A stretch of 64,000 nt of DNA from positions 13,970,195 through 14,034,194 of the forward strand of contig CM033394.1 of the NCBI GenBank assembly GCA_019426215.1, in the 5' to 3' direction. The DNA is from Buddleja alternifolia (taxonomy: Eukaryota; Streptophyta; Magnoliopsida; Lamiales; Scrophulariaceae). The position numbers and the translations under genes are program-made. Below, piece by piece: positions 34,102 through 47,160 of this stretch. The notes below the pieces were generated by a model, which saw only the letters and a list, made by a program, of their open reading frames with translations, was not told where the DNA came from and did no database searches. Within the stretch, counting starts at the first letter, position 1. The number at the start of each line of letters is the position of its first letter.

Positions 34102-35139
34102 AAACGCGGACAGCGAACTGTTGTTCTTGCCTCTGTACAGTGAATCGAGAACTGGGGCATTTTTGCAATTAGGGTTTTTCCTAATTTTTTATAAAGTGCG
34201 ATTTGATCCTTTTGGGTTATTTTGCATTTTTATGCTTTGGGACTAAAAATGCAATTAATATAAATTTTGGGCTTGGCCCTAAAATTAAATTTTTCAAAAA
34301 TATGAAATTTTATTTAATTTTAGAAGGACAAAATAAAAATGATGTTTTATTGAATTTTATGATTAAAATAAACTAAATGTTTTTGAAAAAAAATCTGGCT
34401 TTTTGTTTAAATAAAGAATTGGGCTGCTTCATGGGCCTTTCAAAATATGGAGTTTATTTAATTTTTATAAAGACGAAACAAAATTGGTATTTAATGGACT
34501 TTCGAAAATTGAATAAATTTAAAATTTTGAAATATGGCATGTTTGGTGTATATAAAGAAGTGCACTTCTTTATGGACTTTAAGATATCATGCAACTTTTA
34601 TTTATATTCCAAGAATGAAATAAAATTGAGTATTTCATGTATTTTGGAAATTAAATAAAATTAAAGATTATTTGAATTTGAGTTTTTCATATTAAATGAA
34701 AAGGTGGACTTTTTCATAGGCTTTCCTAATGAATTTTTTTTATTTGATTCTTGGAAATTAATATTGTGTTATTAATTAATGAATTGAATTAAATAAATTT
34801 TAAAATTTTGTAATTAAATTATTTTTCGAATTAATGAGAAATTATGATTTTTTTCTAAAATGGACTTTTAGAAAATAATTAATTGGTACACTAATTTAAT
34901 TGGATTATCCTTAATTAAAGATCCTAATATTAAGTTTGTCATTGCATTATGCGAGCATGTATTATTTGGCAGCTTGAGCGAGTTGGAAATTTTATGTTTC
35001 CCGTTTATTCATCTATGGGGTGATGAAAAGTCAAAAAATAATGGGAAAACATGTGTAGTTTAAAGGTCCATAACTACATGTGGATATGATTCCGACTAAA
35101 TGCTAATAGTTTTGTTTTTGCAACATACAGCAACGGCTG
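34102..35139 (+). other. Leader of element O (second part)
   Basis: Very AT-rich sequence downstream of the Gypsy insertion, continuing from 7943. No gene seen; a short frame at 34377-34658 has no recognisable domain. Confidence 0.6.
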
Positions 35140-35700
35140 CAATAATCCTTGAATCGAATAAGTTGACTGACCCAAATTTCCCTAACTAGCACCGCAATCT
35201 GATGATTGTGCTGCAATCTAAGAGTCTTGACCATGTCTTGACCCAATCTGTTGAGCCTGCCCCTGAGGTAAGCGCTCCAAGGGCCGCACATGACGCGCAT
35301 GAGAAATGGCACAAAGATGATATCTATGTGTGTTGTCTCATTCTAGTCTCTATGACTAATGAGTTGCAGAGGCAATTGAGGCTATAAAAATGCATCTGAG
35401 ATTGTCTTTGCACTGGAAGAGCTATACCGCATAAAGACGCATCGTGAGAGGTATGCTATCTCTTGAGAGCTATTTGGAGCTCGCATGACTGAAGGGACAT
35501 CGGTATCTAACAGTGTGTTGAGAATGATTGCCTTGGTGAGCAAACTCAACAAAATGGAAATACCAGTAAACCCTGAGCTGGCTATCAATTTGATCCTTTA
35601 GTCACTCTCCCATGCTAACCATTAGTTTGTAGTGAATTTCAATATGAAACAGCTGGATACCACTCTAGTTTTTGTTGGACATATTGTGCACTGCTAAGGT
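35140..35700 (+). pseudogene. gag: Element O gag, first part
   Basis: NKLTDPNFPN is followed by HRNLMIVLQSKSLDHVLTQ, the N-terminus of Copia UBN2-type gag. The next frame gives ASEIVFALEELYRIKTHRE, ARMTEGTSVSNSVLRMIALV and VNPELAINLIL, then FVVNFNMKQLDTTL, all standard blocks of this gag family. Stops near 35194, 35385, 35465 and 35600 make it a pseudogene. The gene is interrupted at 35701 by a solo LTR and resumes at 37482. Confidence 0.85.
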
Positions 35701-37481
35701 TATTGGGTTTCGCAAAAAATAACATTAACGCAGCGGAAGGATTTCAAAAATTATTTTAAGAACCCAAACTGATTTCAATGATCGCATATTTAAATTGAAC
35801 AATATATTTAACCAATAAAACTTTCTCGTTAGAACGAAGTTGTTGGAGAATTTCTTCTTCCTCCAAGTAGTCGAAAATTTGAAGCTTCCAAATCTTCAAT
35901 TCTTTATTGGAATCTTCAAATCTTGAACTTGATCCAAACAACGAAAATACGATGTCTCTAAATTGTTACGCACAGATCGACAAAGGAAAAATTCCCACTT
36001 TAATCTCTAAGGGGTGACGGCTAGGCATAGAGAGAGGAGGAATATTTTTCTTCTTTTGAAAGTTCTAGGAGAGTTATGAAAGTTATGAAAGTTCTTGTTA
36101 CTTGTTCAAAGTCAAAGAGTCCTTATATACCTCATGACTTATTGAACAAGTCAAAACAAAAAAGCCCTAGTATATTGGGCATCTCATGGAATCCCAATGA
36201 GGCCAAGTAGGCGTCCTCTTGGACGCCTTCTATAAGCCCGGAATTTGTTTTGATTAATTAATTTTTTATTCAATTAATAATTTATTATAACCAATAAATA
36301 AATAAATTAATTAAATAACCAAATTAATTAGATAAATTTATTCATTAATATATTTCTCTAGGAAATTATTTAATAATTAATCTTATCCTTATAATTAGTT
36401 ATTTCATCTAATGAATAATTAATTATTTAATTTATCCAATAAATTAAAACTCCTAGAAGAAAAATAGAAACTCCTTTTCATTTTTCTTTACCAATCCTGT
36501 AGCGCGACTCTTTAGGTTCATTTCATTTGGCAATGAGAGGAAACCAAAGGAAGTGAGTAACACCTAACTAGTCATGTGACCCATTTCGTAACCCAAAGGA
36601 AAACGAATGATAGGATCATTCTGCAACCTTCCAATCGTAAATACCTTGTAAGTATAAATCTTTTGTTCGTGTACCCCCGTCAAGTGAGAGTCATGGCTAT
36701 GTCAAACTCACTGGACTTGACCATATGTATTAATTATAATAATATGACATCATTGAGATCGATTTAGTGCCTAGCACAATTGTCTCTTTGTGCTTTGGCC
36801 AAAGATTTTGATCTCTATTTGTCTATAATCACATAGGGTACTTTCTCACTCACTCTTGAAAGAACAAATCCCATCTATATATCAGCTAAGAATACCATTT
36901 TCCGATCAAGCCGCATTTCAAGGTTGACCCCACCAACGGGTGAATTGGGTCTAACTACTCTAATGAAATACTTGACGTCACAAATGCATCTTCAACATGA
37001 TGTTTCAAGTCAAAGGTTCACTTACACCTATTATGCATAATCAGTTCTATCATTGACAGTCGTAGAGTGAAAACCCATGTGACAGAACCGAGTGAGTCGT
37101 GTTCGAGCATATTAGTTCCACTAATGTGCCTACAATCTTAATCTCCTACCATCCCATGATACTAGACAGGCACTCCCATGTTAAAGATAAAATTGTAAAA
37201 GTGTTCTAAGTCTTCATTTGTCCACTAAAGACTTCGCTTTACTGGCGAACTTATTTTTAGTAATCAAGATCGATCTCTCTAGTGCCAATCTTCCTATCCC
37301 ATAGGAAGTAGAGGGATCGCACTGAAAACACGAACAAAACATTTTACACTACTTATAGATGCAGATAAGATTTAAGTGAAAACTAAATAATGCCTTTATT
37401 AATAATATCGAAATAAGTTAATTACAAGATAGATACCCTATCATTCTATCCTCTATGGCATCTGAGGTCATAATCCTAACA
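35701..37481 (-). mobile_element. Copia solo LTR inside O gag (minus orientation)
   Basis: On the plus strand it runs from TATTGGGTTTCGC to ATCCTAACA. Gag of element O is continuous on either side, so the boundaries are supported by the host gene. Flanks AAGGT (35696-35700) and GAGGC (37482-37486) agree at only three of five bases. On the minus strand it starts TGTTAGGATTATG. It is related to the LTR of element B and, inverted, to the solo LTR at 2481-4175. Short frames inside (35756-35941, 36576-36767, 37418-37660) have no recognisable domain. Confidence 0.7.
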
Positions 37482-37797
37482 GAGGCAACGATCAAGAAGA
37501 AAAACTTATCTTGCTTGCGAACACTGCTTCCTCCACTGCTTTTAGAAAGAGTAAGGCAAAGGGGAAGAAGAAAAAGGGTAACAAATTGCAAGTGAAGGGC
37601 GATGTGAAGAAACCGCAAGTGCGGAATGGGAAATGCTTTAACTGTCACAAGACCAGACACTGAAAAGTTGAATACCCTGAACCTCCTCGCGAGCGCAAAG
37701 AAGGTACATTTGTTGTTTTAGTTAACTTGTTGGTCAACTGTGCTTTTTTAAGTATTGTGAACATTGTAGAGGAACTCACTTTTGCAATGGATTGCAG
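37482..37797 (+). pseudogene. gag: Element O gag end with zinc knuckle
   Basis: Reads EEKLILLANTASSTAFRKSK, a Lys-rich stretch and then KCFNCHKTRH, the start of a CX2CX4HX4C zinc knuckle. A stop replaces the next residue and the last cysteine is changed to tyrosine. The region after it leads towards protease and is cut by element B at 37798. Confidence 0.85.
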
Positions 37798-39818
37798 TGT
37801 TGTGATTCGGTCTAGCGGATAAATTTTTTAATCCGAATCACACCCGAGAATCGAATCTGGGGATATTCATGATATAGCATATAGATCAATAAGTTGAATA
37901 TGGACACAGAGTAATCGAATTACCTTTTTTCAATTAATTATTGAATTACCAGCAGCAGCTTCGGACTCCTACCTCCAGATAATCACGCGGAAGAAAAATT
38001 CTCTGAGAAAAGCTCGATCTCCTCCGGTCAACAATTGCAACGGCGGCTAGCTTGGAGAGAGAGAGGGGGACTTTTCTTTCCTATTGCTCTAGGTTTATTT
38101 TGGCTTAGTGTCAGATTCTAAAATAATGACTTTTGTATATGGAGTTCTGACACTGACTGAATACTTATACACAAGTGAAACACCCCTAGGTTATACAGAG
38201 AAGGGTAGCCGCTAGGCTTGTTCCAAGATGGGCTTCGGGCTTTGTTCCAGCTTAGCCCATGTGTTAATTAATTAAATCAAAGTCCAATCCAATTAGCAAT
38301 TAATTAATTAATTAAATCTAATTAAAATTAATTAATTAATTTAATCTAATTAAAATTAATTTAATTAATTTAAATCAACTTATAAATTAATTCCAATTAA
38401 TTTAACTTATGAATTAATATGATTTAATTAATTAATTTAATCAAATTAAATATCTTTAATCAAATCATGCCATCGATTTTGCCAGTCAATCCACATCTAA
38501 TGTGATTTTACCAAAATACCCTTAACATGAAAATAATCCTTTTCTTCACATAGCGCGACTCTCTAGGCTCGATTCAATTGCCAATGGGAGGATTCCAAAG
38601 GATAAGGTTGTCACCTAGCTAACCGTGGAACCAAATCATAACCCAATTGAATACGAGATGATCATGTCATCACGAACCCTTTTCTTCACATAGCGCGAAT
38701 CTCTAGGCTCGATTCAATTGCCAATGGGAGGATTCCAAAGGATAAGGTTGTCACCTAGCCAACCGTGGAACCAAATCATAACCCAATTGAATACGAGATG
38801 ATCATGTCATCACGAACCTTGAAAATAGTCCTTTTCTTCATAGCGCGACTCTCTAGGCTCGATTCAATTGCCAATGGGAGGATTCCAAAGGATAAGGTTG
38901 TCACCTAGACAACCGTGGAACCAAATCATAACCCAATTGAATACGAGATGATCATGTCATCACGAACCTTGACTATGAATACCATATGTGCATAAAGTCT
39001 CCACCGACATGACCCGATCAAGTAAGAGCCATGATACGTCAAACTCATAAAACTTGATACTGTACTAGTAAATCATAATAATGTGAAATTACCAAACTAC
39101 CCTCAGTGACAATCACGAGCTAGTTTATATGCTTTGACCAAAGACTTATAATTTCAATTACTTACGATCGTACATGTCACATACTCGTTTACTATCGAGA
39201 TAGTGAATTCCGTTTTGGCAAGTTATCATATAACATCGAATGCATTATTGGATCGTACTTCGAGGTCGACCCTACCTTTCAGATGATACTGGTCTAACTA
39301 CTCTGAAACATATACAATACTACAAGCATGTTATAAATAACTCCTCAGGTCTAAAGTTCACACATACTATCACAATCTTAATCCCAATCATTGACTGTCA
39401 AAGAGTAAATACCCATGTGATTGGATTAATGCGAGTTGAGTTCAAATATGTTAATTCCATTAATCATATTCATGACTCCATTTCCCACTATCTAATTAGT
39501 GTACGACTGGCATTTCCTTGTCAAAGAAGGTGTCATATGAATTGAATATTAATGCCCAATTAATATTCATTAACTCACGAACTCCTGAGATTAAGTGCTT
39601 GACTCTTCCATTGCCTCCTCTTATGCATAAGAGCTAGAAAGCCTATCTTCAAATCTCATGGACTTATTCGTTCAATACAATTAAATGCCATTAGATTTAT
39701 ATGAACAAAATCAAAACATTTATTCTATAAATAGAAACATCAAAATGTTTGTACGAATAACTTATCAAAGCCTTACTCAATCTAATTCCTCATGGGCATT
39801 GAGGGCATACACCTAACA
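37798..39818 (-). repeat. 3' LTR of element B
   Basis: 2021 bp. It matches 41127-41783 plus 46051-46812 but is longer, because it has three tandem copies of a roughly 140 bp unit and an AT-rich ATTAATTAA segment (about 38260-38460) missing from the other LTR. Confidence 0.88.
38538..38968. repeat. Three tandem copies of a 140-152 bp unit in the B LTR
   Basis: Units start at 38538, 38678 and 38830. Each begins CCTTTTCTTCA(CA)TAGCGCGA and ends CATCACGAACC. The partner LTR has one partial copy (about 41563-41690). Confidence 0.95.
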
Positions 39819-41111
39819 TTTATTCCATGAACTCCTTTCAATCTAATAAATTAATCCCGCCTTACAACCTTGAACGATAAATGGGGTGGAATTTGCTTCG
39901 ACATGAAGGCATCAAATGCACTAGAGAAGATAGAGTACCATGTCTTGGTGCATGACCCCCCTTATTCCGGGAAGATGCCATGCATTAGAAATGAACCCAT
40001 TTTCTAAAGTTTGATAGAGAGCTAGGATATCCAATGCCCCTTTACTTACTCAGTGTTTTTATTTGGGAGAATTATAACATTCAATAATGTTAATTAAGTT
40101 GATCTCACTTTGCACATTAATTTCCCTATCGCGCAATATTATAGGAAATGCACAAGAATAAGCCCAACAATTCTAACAACATACACATGTATGGGCTATC
40201 TAGATCAACTCGAGCTAGTGAGTGATCAGGGAGGGGTCCTATTTATTACAAGGGTTGGGCCCTATATAAGATCTAATCTTCATGTTTCTCCAAGACTCCA
40301 TGTGCCACCATGAACCTCCATTTGGGCCTACCTCTAAAATATTTACGTAGAAATAACATATACAAAAATTCTATGCATTGAAGATGCAAACTGGGGGGCT
40401 AAAAACCGGCCCAATACAACCCAGGTAAGACAGCAAAAATAAAACCCTAAGTCCATATATGGTGTCATCATCACATAGATAAGGAGCATATAAACAATTT
40501 AAACACATATGTGAATTTATCCTTAAATCTAATTTAATGCATGATTAAACCTAATTTAACCTATGATTAAATCCAATTTGATCTTTGATTAAATTTAATT
40601 TAGTCTTAGATTAAACCCAATTTAATCTATTATTAATTCCAATTCAATTTTTGATTAAATCCAATTTATTCTTCAATTAAATCCAATTTACTATCATCAA
40701 AATAAATCCAATTTAGTTTGAATAATTTAATCTAGTTAAACTGTGACTACTATCAAATAAAGTCTAATGGGTAATCTAATCTAAACATGTTGCAATATCA
40801 TATGAAAAGGAAAGCGGTATTTAAATCTAATTTAACATATACCAACTTTGAAAGGTTATAAATCCAATTTAAAATTTTGAACGATTTTAAGTCTATTTGA
40901 AACGCACATGCAATTTCCAAAATTTATGAATCCACTTCATTTTTTTCATTTTATCTAGTAAATCCAATTTATCTCATGAAAAGTTAATTTTACAAATTCG
41001 CATGAATAACATAAATTACCCAAATTACATACAATACGTAAAATCTTGTTATGATATTAAAACAATTAAAACACATAAACATGCAATGAATATCATGAAT
41101 TTTCCAAATTT
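39819..41111 (-). other. Internal region of element B
   Basis: AT-rich with many AATCYAATTTA repeats (40510-40990). No reading frame with a recognisable domain is present. Confidence 0.7.
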
Positions 41112-41125
41112 TGGCTCTGACACCA
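41112..41125 (-). promoter_or_regulatory. Primer binding site of element B (inverted)
   Basis: TGGCTCTGACACCA on the plus strand is the reverse complement of a tRNA-Met primer site with one change. It lies one base from the LTR. Confidence 0.85.
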
Positions 41126-41783
41126 CTGTTGTGATTCGGTCTAACGGATAAATTTTTTAATTTGAATCACACACGAGAATCGAATCTCGGGATATTCATG
41201 TTATAGCATATAGATCAATAAGTCGAATATTGACACAGAGTAATTGAATTACCTTTTGTCAAATGATTCTTGAATTACCAGCAGTAGCTCCGAAAAAAAA
41301 GGACTCCTACCTCCAGATAATGACGCGGAAGAAAAATTCTCTAACAAAAGCTCGATCTCCTCCCGGCAGCAATTGCAACGACGGCTAGCTTGGAGAGAGA
41401 GGGGGGATTTTTCTTTCCTATTGCTGTAGGTTTATTTTGGCTCGGTGTCAGATTCTAGACCAATGACTTATGTGTGTGGAGTTCTGACACTGATTGAATA
41501 CCTATACACAAGCAAAACACTCCTAGGTCATACAAAGGGGGGGGGGGCGCTAGGCCGGTTCCAAAGGATTCCTCTAGGCTTGATTCAATTGCCAATGAGA
41601 GGATTTCAACGGATAAGGTTGTCACCTAGCCAACACCGTGGAACCAAATCGTAATCCAATTGAATACGAGATGATCATGTCATCACGAACCTTGACTACG
41701 AATACCATATATGTATAAACTCTTCTCCGACATGACCCGATCAAGTAAGAGCCATGGCATGTCAAACTCATAAAACTTGATAC

Positions 41784-43317
41784 TGTTAGGAAATTTCATG
41801 TTAGAAGTTTTGATTATGATAGTCGGGATATTATGCTAGACCTCAAAATATGTAAGTTTGATTTTATAAGCTTTGAAGCGTTAGATTTGTAATAGGCTTT
41901 ATAGGCTTTGATTTATTTTATTTTAGATTATTAGGCTAAGTATTTTTAGGCTGAGCGTCTGACAATTCTGAGTGAGCTTATCAGTAGTTAAGTCTGAAGA
42001 TTCAAGCGTCTGAAGTCTAAATGAAGATGAAGATTTTCGAGCGTCCAAACAACAAGCTACATCAAGCGTTGATTATAGGACAGAAGTTATTTAAGGATGA
42101 ATGAGCGTCTATCAATGACTGATTTCACCTGAATTTATTTCTAAGTCCAGAAGAAGTTTAATGCAAATATTCCAAGATCATTAATTGCCAACGGGCATTT
42201 TTTTCAAATGCATTAAATGCTGGTAAGAGCATTAAATGTGATAAGCTCTTTCGGACGTATGGACAAGTCACCCTATTGGACTGTCAACTTTCACAAACTG
42301 CAGCACCAACTTTTGTGCAACAGATTTTCAGGAAAAAGGACAAAAGTTGTTCACTCGCAGAAGTGAGAGACACGCGCCTGTGCATGTGTCAAACGGACAC
42401 TTTTTTCCAAGATTGCCTATAAATAATACTTCAACAACAAGCTAAAAACAACAATCACATACCAAGCCAAATTGCTATTGCATTGAAGTCTCATTTCTTA
42501 AACTCTCAGAAAAACCAGAATTCTCAAGCAAACATTCTCTTTGCTTTTCTCAAAATTCATGAGACAGTCAACTAATATCTCAAACATGCTTTTCGGAGAA
42601 GCTCACATTACTATTGAGATATTACAAAGTTGTTTGAACATTATCAAAATCAAGCAAACGTTCTAGAAAAACATCATCCAAGCCTCGCGATCTGTGTGAA
42701 GTCGAAGTTAGATACTTGCACTATTTCTGAGTGAAAGAAGCAAGGGGATAGAAGTGTCTTGCAGCAGAAGTCTGTGTGATCAGGAGCTCAAGTCATCAAT
42801 ATCCATCTCTCCCTAATTTGTAGAAGATTCTGTGTGATTCTTTGAGAATCATTTTAGTGGATTGCCTCCAAATGTTCGAAGAGAAGAAGGATGTAGTTGG
42901 GATTACACCACCCAACGAACCTTATAAATATTGTGTTTATTACTTTACAGTCAATTTTCACATCATCATATCATTGCATAAATTTGTTAAGTGGAACTAA
43001 ATCGAACGCTAAGCAACTAAAACACTTTATGTGACGCTAAAGCTTCCTAAAGAGAAGACTCTAAAATCATTCTGCTGTGCTAACACTGATCAAAGAACTG
43101 AACGCTTAAACCTATTTGATTATAATATTCAAATCTTGAAGTCTAAGTTAACTTTCCAAAAAAAAAATAGTCTTCAATAGACGCTTAATCAAGCACCTAC
43201 TTTTCAAGCATCCAATAAATTTTAATACGAATATTTTCTTGATGTCGAAATAAAGTTCAGGGTCTATTCAACCCTCCTCCCCTTCTAGACCCTTTCGTAT
43301 GCCACTTGGGACCAACA
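41784..43317 (+). repeat. 5' LTR of Sire2
   Basis: 1534 bp, homologous to the Sire1 LTR throughout. Confidence 0.93.
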
Positions 43318-43319
43318 AG

Positions 43320-43331
43320 TGGTATCAGAGC
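43320..43331 (+). promoter_or_regulatory. Primer binding site of Sire2
   Basis: TGGTATCAGAGC, a perfect initiator-tRNA-Met type site two bases after the LTR. Confidence 0.92.
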
Positions 43332-43412
43332 GGTTAATATTGAAATTTTAAAATTTCCAAGCATAATAGCTTGTTTAGATCCTTTTCAAATCTAGTTTAT
43401 TTTAATTTTTCA

Positions 43413-44648
43413 ATGGCATTTTCTAAAGTTCCTAAGTTGACCGAATCAAATTATGATTCATGGAAGGTCAAAGCTTTTACATATCTTTGCTCATGTGATG
43501 ACGAAATGTGCGATATTATTTCAGATGGACCAATACAAATTCTAAAGGTTATCACCGGAGCACCTGGAGCCACTGAAGAAACCCCAGATGACTATGTTGA
43601 GAAATCAAAACAACAGTGGTCCACTGATGAGCGTCAAAGAGCAAATCTGGACAATGTTGGTCGAAATTCTTTATATACAGCTATTGGTGATAATGACAAT
43701 TTATTCACGAATTCAAGTCATGTAACACTACTAAGGAAATATGGGATCAGTTGGACATAATATGTGGTGGTTCAACTCAAATCAAGGAGAATAAGCTTTC
43801 CATAGCAAAAGAAAAATTCAACAGTTTTAAGATGTCACCCAATGAGACTTTAGAGTAATTGGATATAAGATTTACACCTCTTGTTACAGAATTAACATCT
43901 TTGGGTATGGATTTACAAAATCGAGAAATGATGGTTAAATCTTTAGAAGCCTACCTAGTAGATTCTTGATGAAGACAACAGCAATGAGAGAATCAAATAT
44001 GTTGGATCTTATAACTCCAGAAGATGCCTTTTCAGAGGTCAAAGCATTTGAGTTTGAGTTGAATTCAGCCAACGATGTGGTGAGCAGTCCGGTAATTGAG
44101 TCTGGAGCGCTCGTAGCATCAATCAAGGGTAAATCGGGTAACAAGGAAAAGGTTTCAAATATCAGTGAGGATGAGGAACTAGCGCTTCTGAACAGATTCA
44201 AAAAGTTCTTAAGGTATGAAAAGAAAGGAAATAGTCCTAAGCATCAAAGAAAGAGTTCATATCAAGCGCCCGTTCCAGTACAACAACATTATCAAACGAC
44301 TCAGTATTCTACACGTTCTCCTTCAGCACTGATTCAGTACCAAGCGTCTAATCAACAGAATCTCTCAACACCCATGGTCTCAAAACCACACACCGCAAGG
44401 TAAACAAATGAACAAAAGATGAAAACTAATCTTTGTTACAATTGCAGGAAACCAGGGCACTACCTGGTAAATTGCCCTTATCTAAACGTATCTAAGCCTT
44501 CAAGGCAGGATTACTTGGATAGAAACCAATTCATGAGCAACCTTCGTCAACAAGGTTCGCTAGAGGAATCAGAACAAGTGTCCGCACCTGAAGATTTGGA
44601 GTCTTCAGAGGAAAGCAATGATGATGATGGGCCAGTGGATGACAATCA
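43413..44648 (+). pseudogene. gag: Sire2 gag, truncated
   Basis: Begins MAFSKVPKLTESNYDSWKVK at 43413, chosen by alignment with Sire1, although an upstream in-frame ATG exists at 43371. A frameshift near 43705, a stop near 43858 and another shift near 43940 split the capsid part. 43966-44403 covers its end, and a stop at 44401 precedes the zinc knuckle CYNCRKPGHYLVNC (about 44434-44475). The acidic segment SSEESNDDD follows. Sequence then passes directly into LTR DNA at about 44649, so the coiled-coil tail, protease and everything after are deleted. Confidence 0.9.
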
Positions 44649-46045
44649 GGATATTATGTTAGACCCCAAAATATGTAAGTTTGATTTTATAAGCTTTGAA
44701 GCATTAGATTTGTAATAGGCTTTATAAGCTTTGCTTTGTTTTATTTTAGATTATTAGGCTGAGCGTCTAATAAATTCTGAGTGAGTTTATCAATAGTTAA
44801 GTCTGAAGACTCAAGCGCTTGAAGTCTCAATGAAGATGAAGATTCTCGAGCGTCCAAACAACAAGCTACATCAAGCGTTGATTATAGGACAGAAGTTATC
44901 CAAGGATGAATAAGTGTCTATCAGTGACTAATTACACCTGAATTTATTTCTAAGTCTAAAAGGAGTTTAATGCAAATATTCCCAGATCATTAATTGCGCA
45001 CGAGCATTTATTTCAAATGTATTAAATGCAGATAAGAGCATTAAATGTGATAAGCTCTTTCGGACGTACGGACAAGCCACCCTATTGGACTGTTAACTTT
45101 CACAGACTACAGCACCAACTTTTGTGCAACAGATTTTTAGGAAAAAGGACAAAAGTTGTTCACTCGCGGAAGTGAGAGACACGTGCTTGTGCATGTGTCA
45201 AACGGACACTTCTTTCCAAGATTGACAATAAATAAGACTTCAACAATAGGCCAAAAACAACAATCACATTCCAAGCCAAATTGCTGTTGAATTGAAGTCT
45301 CATTCCTTAAACTCTCGGAAAAGCCAGAATTCTCAAGAAAACATTCACTTTGCTTTTCTCAAAATTCCTGAGACAGTCAACCAATATCTCAAACATTCTT
45401 TTCGGAGAAGCCTACATTACTATTGAGATATTACCAAGTCGTTTGAACTTTATCAAAATCAAACAAACCTTTAGAAAAAGGGGATAGAAGTGTCTTGGAG
45501 TAAAAGTCTGTGTGATCAAGGAGCTCAAGTCATCAATATCCATCTCTCCCTAATTTATAGAAGATTCTGTGTGATTCTTTGATAATTGCCTCCAAGTGTT
45601 CGAGAAGAAGAAGGGCGTAGTTGGGATTACACCACCCAACGAACCTTACAAATATTGTGTTTCTTACTTTACAGTCAATTTTCATATCATCATATCATTT
45701 GATAAATTTGTTAAGTGGAACTAAATCGAACGCTAAGCAACTCAAACACTTTCTGTGGCGCTAAAGCTTTCTACAGAGAAGACTCTAAAATCATTCCATT
45801 GTGCTAACACTGATCAAAGAACTGAACGTTTAAACCTATTTGGTTATAGTATTCAAATCTTGAAGTCTAAGTTAACTTTTAAACAAAAAAAAAACAGTCT
45901 TCAATAGACTCTTAGTCAAGCGCCTACTTTTCAAGCGTCCAACAAATTTTAATACGAATATTTTCTTGAAGTTGAAAAAGACTTCAGGGACTATTCAACC
46001 CCCACCCCCGTTCTAGACCCTTTCGTATGCCACTTGGGACCAACA
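44649..46045 (+). repeat. 3' LTR of Sire2, 5'-truncated
   Basis: Begins inside the LTR at GGATATTATGTTAGACC (matching 41825). A further deletion of about 75 bp lies near 45475. It ends GACCAACA. Confidence 0.9.
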
Positions 46046-46817
46046 GATACTGTACTTGGAAATCATAATGTAAAATTACCAAACTACCCTCAATGACACT
46101 CACGAGCTAGTTTATATGCTTTGGCCGAAGACTTATAATTTTAATTACTTACGAATGTACAGGTTATATATTCGTTTACTATTGAGACAGTGAATTCGGT
46201 TTTGGCTAGTTATCTTATAACATCGAATGCACTATTGGATCGTACTTCGAGGTCGAGCCCACATTTCAGGTGATACGAGTCTAACTACTCTGATAACATA
46301 TCCAATACTACAAACATGTTATAAATAACTCCTCAGGTCTAAAGTTCACACATACTATCGTAATCTTAATCTCAATCATTGACTGTCAAAGATTAAATAC
46401 CCATGTGATTGGATTAATGCGAGTCGAGTTCAAATATGTTAAATCCATTAATCATATTCATGACACCATCGCCCACTATCTAATCAGTGTATGACTGGCA
46501 CTTCCTTGTCAAAGAAGGTGTCATATGAGTTGAATACTAATGCCCAATTAATATTCGTTAACTCACGAACTCCTAGTTTAAGAGATTAAGTACGCAACTC
46601 TTCCAATGCCTCCTCTTATCCATAAGAGGTGGAAAGCTTATCTTGAAATCTCATGGTTTTATTTGTTCAATACAATTAAATGCCATTAGATTTATATGAA
46701 CAAAATCAAAAGCTTTATTCTATAAATAGAAACATCAAAATATTTGTACAAATAACTTATCAAAGCCTTACTAATCTAATTCCTCATAAGCATTGAAGGC
46801 ATACACCTAACATGCAG

Positions 46818-47160
46818 GAAGAGAAAACAAGCAAGGAACAAAGCGATTAGGTCGTGATCCTAAAAGTGCAGATAGGGCGGTTGTCGTTCCTTAAGCTGTT
46901 GGACAAGACCTATCTGTCTATTTTTCTTTTAATTATGAGACAATGTTTTATTTTGATGAATGTTTTTGGATTATGTTTTTTATTTACTTTTTGAACCATG
47001 TTATCTTTATCTTGGTTTATCGACGGAAAGTTTTTTACGATTGAAATACTTTTTTATGCTTATATTCTATTTTTGGTTCAGTTAACATATAAAATAATTC
47101 ATCATGAAAAACTAAACCTCATACAACAAAATTAAGAAACTATCTATATCTAGGATATAA
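46818..47160 (+). pseudogene. Element O protease/pre-integrase remnant
   Basis: Broken frames contain a RKQARNKAIRS-like string, AVGQDLSVYF and a C...P...N.IS-type pattern. These resemble the stretch after the Copia protease active site (RxLxxGEVxLRVGxG, then AVGxYxL). The match is patchy and several stops occur. Confidence 0.35.

Larger units (their letters stand above)
41784..46045 (+). mobile_element. Sire2: internally deleted Sirevirus
   Basis: Starts TGTTAGGAAATTTC and ends GACCAACA, with perfect GATAC duplications (41779-41783 and 46046-46050). It has a full 5' LTR (41784-43317), an intact primer site, gag to just past the zinc knuckle, and then a 3' LTR missing its first 41 bp. All of pol and the post-pol ORF are gone. 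It belongs to the same family as Sire1 but is clearly diverged from it. Confidence 0.93.
37798..46812 (-). mobile_element. Element B: non-autonomous LTR retrotransposon without coding sequence
   Basis: Perfect 5 bp duplications TGCAG (37793-37797 and 46813-46817) flank two LTRs. On the plus strand the LTR runs TGTTGTGATTCGG to CACCTAACA. A primer site complementary to tRNA-Met is inverted just left of the right LTR, so the element reads on the minus strand and its 5' LTR is the right one. The interior (39819-41126) is only 1.3 kb and shows no gag or pol, so it must be moved by another element's proteins. Sire2 sits inside its 5' LTR. Confidence 0.88.
41127..46812 (-). repeat. 5' LTR of element B, interrupted by Sire2
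   Basis: The LTR sequence is at 41127-41783 and resumes at 46051-46812. It also has a G-run near 41537-41548. Confidence 0.85.

Noticed and set aside
38538..38968. Possible CRISPR-like array
   Set aside because: Three long near-identical tandem units without spacers inside a plant LTR; this is a tandem duplication.
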